Positions 7,101 to 15,985 of a DNA stretch of 64,000 bases are shown here, piece by piece. The translations under genes were made by a program, and so were the position numbers. Below the pieces are notes generated by a model. That model was not told the DNA's origin and made no database searches. It worked only from the letters and a program-made list of their open reading frames with translations. This DNA is from JBMFVE01 sp049966155 (GTDB lineage Bacteria > Bacteroidota > Ignavibacteria > Kryptoniales > JAKASW01): contig JBMFVE010000004.1 in assembly GCA_049966155.1 (NCBI GenBank), positions 1-64,000 of the forward strand. The letters are read 5' to 3'. Each line of letters opens with the position of its first letter. Within the stretch, counting starts at the first letter, position 1.

Positions 7101-9738
7101 TCTGAAGCTGCATTCTGGTTATGAATTTGAGCCATTTCTTTCTTTTTGGGGAGACTGGGACGGCAGTAACAGACCGTCGGGACAAGGGCACAGTCTGGTT
7201 GCGGCTGTTTTAATCGAAAACGTTGTTCGACAGGCAAAAATTGTACGGTCATTACTGCGCTCAGATGGAGATGTCAGGATTAATCCGAAACTTCTTTTGG
7301 AAATAGAAAAACTTCCAGTCAGCAACAAAAAGTTTTCCTTACTGCTCAACAAAATTACCCTGTTAACCCATCAATTGGAGAAGCGCTTTCGTGGCACACT
7401 TCCTGTAAATGTTAAGCCAGGGCGAATGAGGCGCCTGGGTATGAAGCTTCACATTGCAAAGGATCCGTTGACATGGTTGTGGCAACATAATGATAGACTC
7501 GAGAGAAAAATGCTCGAATTGCGTCAGAGACGCAGGGAGACACTTGAATACTATTTTTCACTCAACAAAGAACTGAGAAAAACTCTCTACCATCTTATCC
7601 CAAAAATAAAGGAAAATCTTTCTAACAGAGAACTCTTACTTGAAATTAGCTCGTATCGGGATATGTTGAGGAGATTTGTGGTTACGCCGCGCATACATCA
7701 AAAATTAATTACAGCTCAGGATCAGTTTGCTATCGATACAACTGTGCACAACATTAATGAAATAAATGAAATTGGCGGCAAATATGGAAACCCGGGTCTC
7801 GTGTTAGCACTTCAGGTGAGTATGGCAACAAAGCCAGAAGCGCTGATTTCACTTGATAGAAAACTTCGATCAAAAAGAGAGGAAATCCTTCGTGAAACAA
7901 AAGGCGGTGATATACCGGAAATCTGGATAGTACCATTGTTTGAAGACCTCGATTCTGTAAAGAGTATGACAGATTATTTAAATAAAGTATGGGATTATGC
8001 ATTTCAAAGCAGGCGCTTAAATCAGGAAACAAGCGACAGATTTTCAGAAATCATTACTGAAGTTTTTGTTGCCGGTTCAGATTTAAGTCAGCAGGTCGGA
8101 CAGGCTATGGGAATGAATTTATATCTGGAATCAAAGTACGATTTGATGACCTGGTTGAGTTCACATAATTTGATCGGAAAGGTTAGAATGAAAATGGGAA
8201 GCGGAGAACCAATGCAGCGACAGGGAGGGTACTACTCAAATGTTGCTGGCAAGCCGCTATTTATAAAGAGTGACGATTCCTCAACAAGATTTTCGTCTTA
8301 TTTGAAGGAGTCCACGCGCCGGAGCACTTTTTACGCTACAACACCACTTATGGGCGTCTTTTCCTCTGGGGATTTGCGCACTTTTCAAAGCAACCTTTTT
8401 GAAAAATGCCGACAGCTCAGTATTGGTCAACTCGCCCAGCTTTTTTATCATATCAAAGAGTCGCAAGCCTTCTACCAGAGTGAAACCTTACGGGCAGGTG
8501 AACCCCTTTCTGAAACAAGACTACAGTTTAAAACGCGAGGCTTACAAGAACTAGAAAGGCTAACTGTTGGCAAAAGGGACAAAATCTTCAATGAATTTCT
8601 GTTGGTGCACAAAGACAATTTCAGACAAATACTCTATGGCAGGGATGAGGATGTTATAGGCATTCATATTGTTTCTTACTTCATCGGGAGAACAACTCCA
8701 CCCCTCAGGGATAGGCCTACAGCAAGGCCCGGTCAGGAGATTGGACAGGAAGCAGGACAGGAAATACTTCATAGAATAGCAGGGACAATCCCTCTGTCGA
8801 AATACGGTAGTCTTCTCAGGGCTATTTCTCACAATCAGGCGCAAACAGTGGTGCTCGGAATTAACCAGCTTACAACGGGATTGTTCCGTGCGCTTGACAA
8901 TTTTTCGGAGAGAGATTTTGCCGAAGGCGAATCATCTATTTTAATAGTTGATCAGGTATTACCGCGGCTGCCGATTTACGAAATGCTGCACACGCTCAGG
9001 ATTTATCAAGACGTGAATCTTACGTATTTAAACAGGATTGAAAAGGCCTTTCCTGCAGGGAACTCAGCTTTAACTGCCCTGAGGGAAGATATTGACTCAA
9101 TGAAAAAATACTTGCCTCTCTTTCAAAAGGAGTTGCTCAGGAGACATGGCCTTGATGTTTCTGAATTTTTTTCAGGCGATACTTTTATCCCCGATCTTTT
9201 GCCGACAATGAGACCCGATATTGCGGTGCTGCTGCAAAAAGACATTTTCAATTCCGACATTGATGCACTTTTGTCTGTGATAGAAGGTAATGTCAGCGAA
9301 GATTGGCTTTCCAATGTTAAGAGACTTTTGCTGGTGCCTGTTCAAATAAGGAACTGGAGGAGTAAAATCTGGGAATTACTAGAAAAACCCGTCTTTCAGA
9401 GAGTAGCCAGTTTTGCTGAATTGGCAGTTGCACTGCATTCATTATCTATGGAAGGGTACAGGAAAGAATACCTATTCAATCCGGAGAGAATGAAGATCTC
9501 CCCCCGGTTTGTTCAGCCGACATTTGATGACGGCATGCAGGAATTTCTGTTGGCAGCTCTGGAGTATCTGACATCAATTTCACAGTCCATGGTAGAAGTC
9601 CCGGTGAGTATAGTTCGGGCTCTCAAGGAAGCAGAAACTATAATTAAAATAGAAGAACAGGCATTAGAACCCAGGCAGCAGGATTTGCTGAGATTTTATC
9701 TACTCCAGATTGCACGGTTGACAGGTGAAAACGGATGA
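4147..9738 (+). CDS. Giant protein: degenerate plus intact aminotransferase (fold type I PLP) domains with a ~1000-residue helical C-terminus
   Basis: About 1863 residues, four times the length of a normal aminotransferase. Residues about 25-385 look like a decayed aminotransferase unit: FHIGNP, YDLGEKTGRREIVLASGG and EALRVFF, with no PLP lysine. Residues about 440-800 form a second unit with the class I/II landmarks: NNPHNATG near 529, IIDDLSYQ (Asp560, Tyr564), SMSKTDSYAGARLS with the Schiff-base Lys608, and Arg616. The remaining thousand residues are predominantly helical, with no domain I recognise and a small GQE repeat near position 8733. No signal peptide is seen. The ATG at 4147 was preferred to the upstream TTG at 4126; neither has a convincing ribosome-binding site. 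Substrate and role are unknown. It likely forms an operon with the SPFH gene. Confidence 0.75.
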   Translation: MKDPLEVFELKPVRAAKVSEISEATALSPIPPGERVNFHIGNPVQDDHLSSAYLRLSLGLDVTDERFSINRLNEIYDYLDLQQNDKVKLEFLSELIKKSSPYSPRGGFMRTSPPYVIQCFNDWLMKNQQEPLSYDLGEKTGRREIVLASGGIFEALRVFFHSLSDFTVNRPAKIFFHGIDIPDHLKIFPDLEFEQLNENEHDFVRQLLEYFNSSHRTPNFLVLGKNTSEETRRQLRQISLLNPLFFVEVNDAPNHLSLAREAKMMNRVLRFITPGVLDQRLKNFSLIFIAGNSDFINVFETVHFQLKGTPSSTEIELLGFLLKNMQPYKDEYGDRITTEVEYEGATIVPSLESVGRLISRVEDRLNKIVEEKSVLTEMAFQGIEKKAASHVSNVLLHLSNPHLDRFADLGALDLLEKLIRNIDENGWIDGLSLSYLTAFLNHHPEYKPDSSMVISGSSRTVLSLLGFHCGFKEVVIPDLSWTYEHCFPKVVTVPLTSNFQIDVDSVTRVVQSRIAADPDWKKYGAVIINNPHNATGQIFNGSNLVKLIRWLLERKIFIIDDLSYQNVKPSERLEQIPTIRQLTNELVKAGYIGEEESNYVITVHSMSKTDSYAGARLSVVEVRHEEVGRKFRQVNSFIRPNVAAIALAYLFYRNKVEDVNAYYRLRNKIFKERSEALLEAVRQLPKERNQFDIEIIPPVGSMYPRMVVNNLPSGLSLDWLASGLARQGIGLVPLSTFARTEMGFDTGRKSFRLTLGGTDDAETLNKKTRRVLIDLNRLIAEESANYNRREFKHKDVSFKKYVDLMQNADRWNEVELRLRDNITSTVHEVVRKLGLHEDLEAHVKRIQNDYLPSRLSVFRNKFEERRSLTNEMANLYLSTNDDTLTQLLEREFYKDDLLRRKDAFRYRLFDRTVHPTQMYSIKVEMLVEKIIDILIHNRNIPAQIIASLTSELVKEYFGLNVAIASNEEPQELILDLNTMIAVEDYLKLHSGYEFEPFLSFWGDWDGSNRPSGQGHSLVAAVLIENVVRQAKIVRSLLRSDGDVRINPKLLLEIEKLPVSNKKFSLLLNKITLLTHQLEKRFRGTLPVNVKPGRMRRLGMKLHIAKDPLTWLWQHNDRLERKMLELRQRRRETLEYYFSLNKELRKTLYHLIPKIKENLSNRELLLEISSYRDMLRRFVVTPRIHQKLITAQDQFAIDTTVHNINEINEIGGKYGNPGLVLALQVSMATKPEALISLDRKLRSKREEILRETKGGDIPEIWIVPLFEDLDSVKSMTDYLNKVWDYAFQSRRLNQETSDRFSEIITEVFVAGSDLSQQVGQAMGMNLYLESKYDLMTWLSSHNLIGKVRMKMGSGEPMQRQGGYYSNVAGKPLFIKSDDSSTRFSSYLKESTRRSTFYATTPLMGVFSSGDLRTFQSNLFEKCRQLSIGQLAQLFYHIKESQAFYQSETLRAGEPLSETRLQFKTRGLQELERLTVGKRDKIFNEFLLVHKDNFRQILYGRDEDVIGIHIVSYFIGRTTPPLRDRPTARPGQEIGQEAGQEILHRIAGTIPLSKYGSLLRAISHNQAQTVVLGINQLTTGLFRALDNFSERDFAEGESSILIVDQVLPRLPIYEMLHTLRIYQDVNLTYLNRIEKAFPAGNSALTALREDIDSMKKYLPLFQKELLRRHGLDVSEFFSGDTFIPDLLPTMRPDIAVLLQKDIFNSDIDALLSVIEGNVSEDWLSNVKRLLLVPVQIRNWRSKIWELLEKPVFQRVASFAELAVALHSLSMEGYRKEYLFNPERMKISPRFVQPTFDDGMQEFLLAALEYLTSISQSMVEVPVSIVRALKEAETIIKIEEQALEPRQQDLLRFYLLQIARLTGENG

Positions 9739-9820
9739 ACAGATTTAAACTGATATTTATAGGGCATTTTTAATTTCCTCATAACTTCATAAATTTCTTA
9801 GTAGATAAGGCTCGCGAAAA

Positions 9821-10765
9821 TTGTTTTTTGAGAAATTGAAAGACCGGATTATCATAAATGCTGTCGTTTTATTTGATATAGCAGGCTCTCTAAATATAAT
9901 TCGTTCTTTCTCCTTTCCATTTACCCTTTTCAAGCAGCTGTTTACAGCTAGCGCTGTTCCCGTCTTGTTGACAGTTACAACAATGGTAGTGGCTTATGAG
10001 GTGGCGTTTCATAAAATAAAGCAATCCAGTCAGCTTTTTCTCCTTTGTCTTTCAGTAGTATTTTTAGCAGGCACATTTTACCTTCAAAGCGAAGGAATTT
10101 ATCGGGATAGTGCTTCAATTGCCTGTTATGTTTCAATAATGTTTCAAATGGGGACTGCTGTGGCTTTATTGAGGAATAGAGAGTTACATATCAAATCTGG
10201 TGTTTGTTCAGGGCTGGCGTTGATGCTAATGACAACGGCAGGCTCCTTTGCCTATACTTTTACAGAAAAAGATGTCGAAATCAGTCCACTCTCTGCAGAC
10301 GCTGTGGTTGTTTTAGGAGCTTCTGTATGGGGCCCCGATAAACCGAGTCCACTCCTGCAGGGGAGACTTGACCGAGCACTTGAAGCTGAGGCCAAGACCG
10401 CTCATGCAAAAATAATCGTTACAGGGGGGACACCTCGATTTGGAACGGTGGAGTCTGAAGTTGAGGCCTTGTACCTGAGATCAAAGGGAATCAGGGATAG
10501 TGATATAATAAGGGACAATGTCTCGCTGCGCACTTCCGATCAAGCCCGCTTCATCAAGGATGTTATTGTTGATTCCTTGAAATTACACAAAATCGTAATT
10601 GTAAGCGACCGGTGGCATTTGCCGCGCGCCCTGCTTATGTGCAGATGGCGTGGAGTGGATGCAGAAGGATTGTCAAGTAAATATAACCTGCCGTTAACAG
10701 GTGAATTTTATTATCGCCTGAGGGAAGCTGTAGCTTTGCAGTTATTTATATTTACAGGAGTGTGA
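9821..10765 (+). CDS. YdcF/SanA-like DUF218 protein with N-terminal membrane helices
   Basis: 314 residues. The N-terminal 165 or so residues contain about five hydrophobic segments. The C-terminal half is a DUF218 domain: SADAVVVLGASVWG, PSPLLQGRLDRAL, KIIVTGGTP, ESEVEALYL and SDRWHLPRALLM. DUF218 proteins (YdcF, SanA, ElyC) are linked to envelope integrity in other bacteria, but their chemistry is poorly defined. The only early start in frame is TTG at 9821, with AAGG about ten bases upstream; no ATG precedes the hydrophobic region. nusB follows after 18 bases. Identification of the domain is firm; its function is not. Confidence 0.8.
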   Translation: MFFEKLKDRIIINAVVLFDIAGSLNIIRSFSFPFTLFKQLFTASAVPVLLTVTTMVVAYEVAFHKIKQSSQLFLLCLSVVFLAGTFYLQSEGIYRDSASIACYVSIMFQMGTAVALLRNRELHIKSGVCSGLALMLMTTAGSFAYTFTEKDVEISPLSADAVVVLGASVWGPDKPSPLLQGRLDRALEAEAKTAHAKIIVTGGTPRFGTVESEVEALYLRSKGIRDSDIIRDNVSLRTSDQARFIKDVIVDSLKLHKIVIVSDRWHLPRALLMCRWRGVDAEGLSSKYNLPLTGEFYYRLREAVALQLFIFTGV

Positions 10766-10783
10766 GGCAAACAGGACATTTGT

Positions 10784-11251
10784 ATGCCTACACAGAGAAG
10801 AGTCGCACGGGAAAGAGTATTGCAAGCGCTGTATGCATACGATCTCTCAGGGAGCGATCCCGAGTTTTTGAGTAATGAAATTTTTCAGGACATTGATGAC
10901 GAAATGTCACTTGAGTTCGCGAGAAAACTTTATAGAGATACACTTGAACATCTTGGGGAAATCGATGCTTTGATTCAGCGGCATCTTGAACATTGGGACG
11001 TATCGCGCGTCAATCCTGTCGACAGGAATATACTTCGGATGGGAATAAGTGAGTTGTTATTCTTCAAGGAAGTGCCTACAAAAGTTACGATTAATGAAGC
11101 AATTGAAATATCGAAGAAATACAGCACTGAAGAGAGCCCGAAGTTTGTAAACGGAATACTGGACGCAGCCTTGAAGCTTTTAACAAGGGAAAAAAGGATT
11201 ATAAAGGAAGGGAGGGGACTTATAGACCAAACGACGAGGAAAAAGAAATGA
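10784..11251 (+). CDS. nusB: Transcription antitermination factor NusB
   Basis: 155 residues, full length. NusB binds boxA RNA with S10/NusE and prevents premature termination in rRNA operons. Diagnostic parts are RRVARERVLQALYAYDLSG at the N-terminus, the central VNPVDRNILRMGISELLF, and VTINEAIEISKKYSTEESPKFVNGILD. AGGA lies 8 bases before the ATG. The stop overlaps the start of the next gene (ATGA at 11248), so it is translationally coupled to an MFS transporter. Confidence 0.96.
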   Translation: MPTQRRVARERVLQALYAYDLSGSDPEFLSNEIFQDIDDEMSLEFARKLYRDTLEHLGEIDALIQRHLEHWDVSRVNPVDRNILRMGISELLFFKEVPTKVTINEAIEISKKYSTEESPKFVNGILDAALKLLTREKRIIKEGRGLIDQTTRKKK

Positions 11252-12522
11252 GTGACCGGGATTACTCACCGCTCACCATTTTTTCTTGGACGCTCTTTGA
11301 CTATGCACGCACATCCTTCTCTGTCATGGTTAAAACAGTCGGATTTGCGCTTTACTTCCGTGAAATTGTTGCTGGGGGTGCACATGGAGACTTTCTATGG
11401 GGATTGGCCGATAGCATATCTATGGTAATCGCAGCTTTGCTATCCCCTGTTCTTGGAGCTGCTAGTGATTATTCCCATCGAAGAAAGAGATTCCTTCTCT
11501 TTTTCACTATGTTATGTGTAACCGGAACGGCAAGCTTATATTTTATCAAACCGGGAATGATACTCGCCGGTATGCTGATATTCATTGGTGCAAACGTCGG
11601 ATTTCAGGGCGGATACACATTTTACGATGCGTTTTTGCCTGAGATTGCACCAAAACACCTGTATGGTCGCGTTTCCGGCTACGGATTCGGAATGGGCTAT
11701 CTCGGTGCGCTCTCGATCCTTGCTGTTAACTTTCCCTTTATCAGGGAAGGTTTTTCAAAAACGAACATTGATAACTTCCGTTTAAGTTTCCTTGTTGCAG
11801 CTGTTTTTTTTTCAGTATTTTCTACGCCCGCTTTCTTGAGATTAAGAGACCATACCGGGTTTTACAGGCGGAAACTTCCCTATTTTCGGTTGGGATTTAG
11901 ACGAGCGGTAAGAACTCTGAAAAGATTGACAAAGTACAAATCTCTTTCGAGATTCCTGATAGCGTTTTTTCTCTATATTGACGGTGTCAATACAGTAATT
12001 TTTTTCTCTGCTCTTTATGCCCGCGGCACACTTGGATTTACCCCCGTTGAGGTCATTCTCTTTTTTATCGTTGCCCAGACCACTGCGGTACTCGGATCTG
12101 TCATCTTCGGAATATTGACCGACCATTGGGGGCCGAAGCGCAGCATAGTGATTACTTTAGTTATCTGGATTGGAGTTGTAATTTCAGCATTTTTTATTCA
12201 GACGAAACTTGAGTTTTACATAATTGGCCTCTTTGCAGGGGCTGCAATTGGATCGTCGCAATCCTCAAGTCGGAGCCTGATGGCACTTCTTACACCTGTT
12301 GAACATGCAGCTGAGTTTTTTGGCTTCTATGACGGCATTGCCGGAAATGCCTCCGCAATTATTGGGCCATTGACATTTGGGGCAATCTCAAGCTTTACAG
12401 GGAGCCAGCGGTATGCCGTAGTTTCGGTACTTGTATTCTTTTTGGCAGGTCTTATATTACTCAGAAAGGTAAAAGTGGAATGGCGGAAGCGTTCAAATGA
12501 TACGTCAAAGGCGTGGAATTGA
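11248..12522 (+). CDS. MFS transporter of the UMF1 (Atg22-like) family
   Basis: 424 residues with about twelve hydrophobic segments in the inner membrane. The opening SWTLFDYARTSFSVMVKTV resembles the UMF1/Atg22-like group. The loop SPVLGAASDYSHRRKRFLLFF and the second-half counterpart FGILTDHWGPKRSI are the paired MFS cytoplasmic motifs. Yeast Atg22 exports amino acids from the vacuole; substrates of the bacterial members are mostly unknown, so none is assigned. The gene is coupled to nusB by ATGA, and its TGA overlaps the next ATG by one base (TGATG). Confidence 0.85.
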   Translation: MSDRDYSPLTIFSWTLFDYARTSFSVMVKTVGFALYFREIVAGGAHGDFLWGLADSISMVIAALLSPVLGAASDYSHRRKRFLLFFTMLCVTGTASLYFIKPGMILAGMLIFIGANVGFQGGYTFYDAFLPEIAPKHLYGRVSGYGFGMGYLGALSILAVNFPFIREGFSKTNIDNFRLSFLVAAVFFSVFSTPAFLRLRDHTGFYRRKLPYFRLGFRRAVRTLKRLTKYKSLSRFLIAFFLYIDGVNTVIFFSALYARGTLGFTPVEVILFFIVAQTTAVLGSVIFGILTDHWGPKRSIVITLVIWIGVVISAFFIQTKLEFYIIGLFAGAAIGSSQSSSRSLMALLTPVEHAAEFFGFYDGIAGNASAIIGPLTFGAISSFTGSQRYAVVSVLVFFLAGLILLRKVKVEWRKRSNDTSKAWN

Positions 12523-12905
12523 TGGATGAATTAATTTATAAGGACCCTGATCCCTATATTCAGATGAGTCTTGAGGACATTCCTGCAAACATTAAAGCAG
12601 GCCAGGTTTTTACTGTTTCGGTCCGTGTCAGGCCACAACCCGGTATAAGCTTGAGTGCAATGCCACCGATCAGAATCCGATCAATAAGTCCGCAGTTTAA
12701 AGTTATTGAAGTAGAATTGCAGGTTGTAGATGTTAAGTTAAATATTGACGAGCCAATACGAGTAGTTGTTCAGGATGTAGAAGGGAAACAAGGAAAGCAA
12801 AAGGTGCAGCTTGAGGTCCAGCTCTCCTATTGTTCTGACGAGGAAAAGTGGTGCAGGATAGGGAAGAAAATTCTTGATGCTGAATTGGAGGTTTCAAACG
12901 AGTGA
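12522..12905 (+). CDS. Small beta-rich protein of unknown function (possibly DsbD-N-like)
   Basis: 127 residues with no membrane segment. The pattern DIPANIKAGQVFTVSVRVRP, then AMPPIRIR, VEGKQGKQKVQLEVQLSYCSDEEKWCRIGKK, suggests an immunoglobulin-like beta sandwich. It has two cysteines six residues apart near the C-terminus, faintly like the N-terminal domain of DsbD. No signal peptide is visible, which argues against a periplasmic redox role unless the start is wrong. The start was set at 12522, where ATG overlaps the upstream TGA; a GTG at 12513 is possible. It ends by overlapping the next start (GTGA). Function not recognised. Confidence 0.6.
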   Translation: MDELIYKDPDPYIQMSLEDIPANIKAGQVFTVSVRVRPQPGISLSAMPPIRIRSISPQFKVIEVELQVVDVKLNIDEPIRVVVQDVEGKQGKQKVQLEVQLSYCSDEEKWCRIGKKILDAELEVSNE

Positions 12906-13651
12906 AGCCTGTTTTCTTTATTTCGGATGTTCATCTTGGTGCACCAAACATTAGTGCTGGCAAAGATGCGGAGCGAAGGCTAAAACTTACAAGTTTCTTT
13001 GAAAAAGTGGCTGCCGAAGGGAGCCGACTTATCATTGCAGGGGATTTATTCGATTTCTGGTATGAATATAAATTTGTGATTCCCAAAGAGCATTATTGGA
13101 TTTATCCGCTACTTTCAAATCTTATATCTTGCGGTGTGCGCGTTGACTATGTTGCCGGAAATCACGATTTTCATCTTGGCGATTTCTTTTCCGACACACT
13201 GGGTGTAAATATTTATCCTGATGGTTTTTCTGAAAGAATTGGTGAGAAAAATTTCCTGATTATTCATGGGGATGGTCTTGCTGTTAAGGACACCGGTTAT
13301 CGGATACTGAAGAAAATCCTGAGAAGCCCGGTCACGATATGGCTGATGAAATGGATTCATCCCGACATTGGATTTGAAATAGCGAAAGCCTTTTCCAGAA
13401 AGAGCCGGGAATATACGTCTAATAAGGATTTTGGCGAAGAAAATGGAATGAGAATTTTTGCAGAAAAGAAAATAGGGGAAGGTTTTGACTACGTAGTTAT
13501 GGGACATCACCATGTTCCGGAAATCATTCACCTGAGAAACGGTTTTTATGTAAATCTTGGTGACTGGATTGAAAATTTTACTTTTGGTTATTTTGATGGG
13601 GAGAATATGAAACTGTTGAAATGGGATCTGAGGGATGAAGTGGCGATATAG
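12902..13651 (+). CDS. lpxH: LpxH-like UDP-2,3-diacylglucosamine diphosphatase (calcineurin-fold)
   Basis: 249 residues. The full metallophosphoesterase set is present: FFISDVHLG, IIAGDLFDFWYEY, YVAGNHDFHLGD, IIHGDG and VVMGHHHVPE. The DFWYEY segment and overall length fit LpxH/LpxH2, which splits UDP-2,3-diacylglucosamine to lipid X and UMP in lipid A synthesis at the inner membrane. Other calcineurin-like hydrolases share the motifs, so the substrate is inferred. The GTG start overlaps the previous stop (GTGA). The PBP1A gene begins 17 bases before this one ends, tying it to envelope biogenesis. Confidence 0.85.
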   Translation: MKPVFFISDVHLGAPNISAGKDAERRLKLTSFFEKVAAEGSRLIIAGDLFDFWYEYKFVIPKEHYWIYPLLSNLISCGVRVDYVAGNHDFHLGDFFSDTLGVNIYPDGFSERIGEKNFLIIHGDGLAVKDTGYRILKKILRSPVTIWLMKWIHPDIGFEIAKAFSRKSREYTSNKDFGEENGMRIFAEKKIGEGFDYVVMGHHHVPEIIHLRNGFYVNLGDWIENFTFGYFDGENMKLLKWDLRDEVAI

Positions 13652-15908
13652 CAAGGAAGAAATGGAAAGGTATTTTAACGACCCTGAGTACAGAAAATCC
13701 AGGCGTAAAAGGAAAGCAAAATCGTCGCGAAATAGTGTCCTCTTTAAAGCTGGTTTGCTGACAACGCTTCTTGTTGCTCTCACAGGATACTTTATATATG
13801 TTTTTAGCGGTTTACCTTCACTTGAAGAATTAGAAAATCCAAAACCGGAGCTGGCAACAAGAGTTTTATCGGCCGATGGCCAGATTATTGACCAGTTTTT
13901 TTTGAAGAATCGGGCTTTAGTAAAAATGAAGGAGTTGCCACCTTATGTAGTGCAGGCTTTGATTTCTACAGAAGATAAAAAATTTTATTCTCACTGGGGA
14001 CTTGACCCTGTTAGAATATTAAGTGCGCTTGTGATAGACATAATCCATTTGCGTGCAAAAGAAGGAGCAAGCACAATTACCCAGCAATTGGCAAGAAATC
14101 TTTACTTAAACCAGGAAGTTTCTTTAACAAGAAAGATTCGGGAGGCAATTACGGCAGTACAGATTGAACGAACCTATACAAAGAAAGAAATTCTTTCAAT
14201 GTATTTAAACGTGGCATACTTTGGCCGCGGGGCTTACGGACTGGAATCGGCTGCACAGCTTTATTTTGATAAATCTGCTTCTGAACTGACACTTCCTGAG
14301 ACAGCATTGCTAATCGGCATGTTGCGTTCCCCAAGTCGTTATGATCCAATTTCTCACCCGCGGCGGGCTATTGCTATCAGGGAAGTTGTATTGAGAAATA
14401 TGTTGAAAGATGGTGAATTAACCCAGGCTGAGTTTGAAAAAGCAAGTTCTTCACCTCTAAGTGTTAAATACCATGGGCCGTCTACGGGACTTGCTCCACA
14501 CTTTGTAGAAATGGTTCGCCAGGCACTTGAAAAAGAGGCAGAAAAGTATGGTTTCGATATTTACAGAGATGGTTTAACTGTTTATACAACACTTGATTCC
14601 AGGATGCAGGAATATGCTAATCAAGCGGTAGATCAACATCTACAGCAGTATCAGAAAATGTTTGATTCTCGTTGGAACTGGAAGAAAAATCAATCAATTT
14701 TATGGTCAGCAGTTGATAAAGCCATTAAAGATAATCAGGAATATGACGATGCTCCCACTCCACAGGCAAAGAGGGAGGTTTACAATAGACTGAGATCCAA
14801 TCCATCTTTTGTTGATTCGGTGCGAAAAGCTGAGCAAACAATCCAGGTTGGGCTTGTTTGCATTGACCCAAAGACAGGCTATATCAAGGCGCTCGTTGGA
14901 GCATCAAATTATAAGCAATTCAAATATGGGCTCAATCACGTTACTCAAATAAAGAGGCAGCCCGGTTCGGCCTTTAAGCCTTTTGTTTATACTGTAGCTA
15001 TTGACAATGGCTATCCACCCTCGTATAAATTGTTAAATCAACCAGTAACAATCATAATGCCGGACGGTACAAGATGGACGCCTCAAAATTTTGAAGGAGA
15101 GTTTGGCGGAGAGGTGACTTTGCGGGATGCTTTGAAGTATTCTTTGAATGTTGTAGCTATTCGTGCGATTCAAGAAATTGCCCCGGTTAATGAAGTCATC
15201 GATTATGCTCACAGGATGGGAATTACAACCTACATTCCTCCGTATCCATCAATAGCGATTGGGACAGCCGAGGTGATTCCTCTGGAGCTTACTTCAGCAT
15301 ATGGAGTTTTCGCTAATGAGGGGGTACTTACAAAGCCTATATTCATTTTGAAGATTGAAGACAAGAACGGAAATGTAATAGAAAGCAACACACCGCAGCC
15401 TACAGAGGTATTGAGTAAACAAACAGCATATATTATGACCGATATGATGCGCGGAGTTGTGAACGGAGGTACAGGGTCGAGGGTGAGAAATTATTTTTAT
15501 CTGGACTGCGCGGGTAAGACAGGGACAACGCAGGACTATGCCGATGCGTGGTATGTTGGTTACACTCCTCAACTTGTTGCCGGGATATGGGTCGGATTTG
15601 ATGACAACAGGGTACATTTTACGGATGCAGATGGACAGGGCGGAAGAGCTGCCGCCCCAATATGGGGAATGTTTATGAAGGGCGTTTATGATGACAGAAG
15701 CATTGGAATGCCTGTGACTTCATTTGTCCAGCCCGAAGGCGTTGTAACTGCAACAATTTGTGCACAAACAGGAAAATTGGCTACAGAATTCTGTCCGGAT
15801 AAAATTACAGAAATTTTTAACGCCAAGTATCTTCCCCCTGTTTGCGATGTTCATACCTCGCCTTCGAGTTCAAAGGTTCAACAACCCTCAGGGAAAATAG
15901 GTTACTAA
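13635..15908 (+). CDS. Penicillin-binding protein 1A (bifunctional glycosyltransferase/transpeptidase)
   Basis: 757 residues. It polymerises and cross-links peptidoglycan. A basic cytoplasmic tail is followed by one transmembrane helix (about 33-55). The GT51 domain has ISTEDKKFYSHWG with catalytic Glu113, EGASTITQQLARNLYL and LNVAYFGRGAYGLESAAQLYF. The transpeptidase has S445-x-x-K448 in QPGSAFKPF, SLNVV, and K628-T-G-T in CAGKTGTTQDYADAW. An ECF-type domain separates the two units as in other class A PBPs. The start lies inside the lpxH-like gene (17-base overlap), so the two are co-translated. mrcA or ponA would be the equivalent symbol. Confidence 0.95.
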   Translation: MKWRYSKEEMERYFNDPEYRKSRRKRKAKSSRNSVLFKAGLLTTLLVALTGYFIYVFSGLPSLEELENPKPELATRVLSADGQIIDQFFLKNRALVKMKELPPYVVQALISTEDKKFYSHWGLDPVRILSALVIDIIHLRAKEGASTITQQLARNLYLNQEVSLTRKIREAITAVQIERTYTKKEILSMYLNVAYFGRGAYGLESAAQLYFDKSASELTLPETALLIGMLRSPSRYDPISHPRRAIAIREVVLRNMLKDGELTQAEFEKASSSPLSVKYHGPSTGLAPHFVEMVRQALEKEAEKYGFDIYRDGLTVYTTLDSRMQEYANQAVDQHLQQYQKMFDSRWNWKKNQSILWSAVDKAIKDNQEYDDAPTPQAKREVYNRLRSNPSFVDSVRKAEQTIQVGLVCIDPKTGYIKALVGASNYKQFKYGLNHVTQIKRQPGSAFKPFVYTVAIDNGYPPSYKLLNQPVTIIMPDGTRWTPQNFEGEFGGEVTLRDALKYSLNVVAIRAIQEIAPVNEVIDYAHRMGITTYIPPYPSIAIGTAEVIPLELTSAYGVFANEGVLTKPIFILKIEDKNGNVIESNTPQPTEVLSKQTAYIMTDMMRGVVNGGTGSRVRNYFYLDCAGKTGTTQDYADAWYVGYTPQLVAGIWVGFDDNRVHFTDADGQGGRAAAPIWGMFMKGVYDDRSIGMPVTSFVQPEGVVTATICAQTGKLATEFCPDKITEIFNAKYLPPVCDVHTSPSSSKVQQPSGKIGY

Positions 15909-15985
15909 AACTATCACACTCGTTTTATTTCAGGTAAGAACATTATCCAGACAAAGGCTAAAATTTTCTGTCCTCCAATTCCAGG

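Noticed and set aside
13115..13783. A 222-codon minus-strand frame across the lpxH/PBP1A junction
   Set aside because: It lies opposite two well-supported overlapping genes and has no family resemblance or ribosome-binding site.
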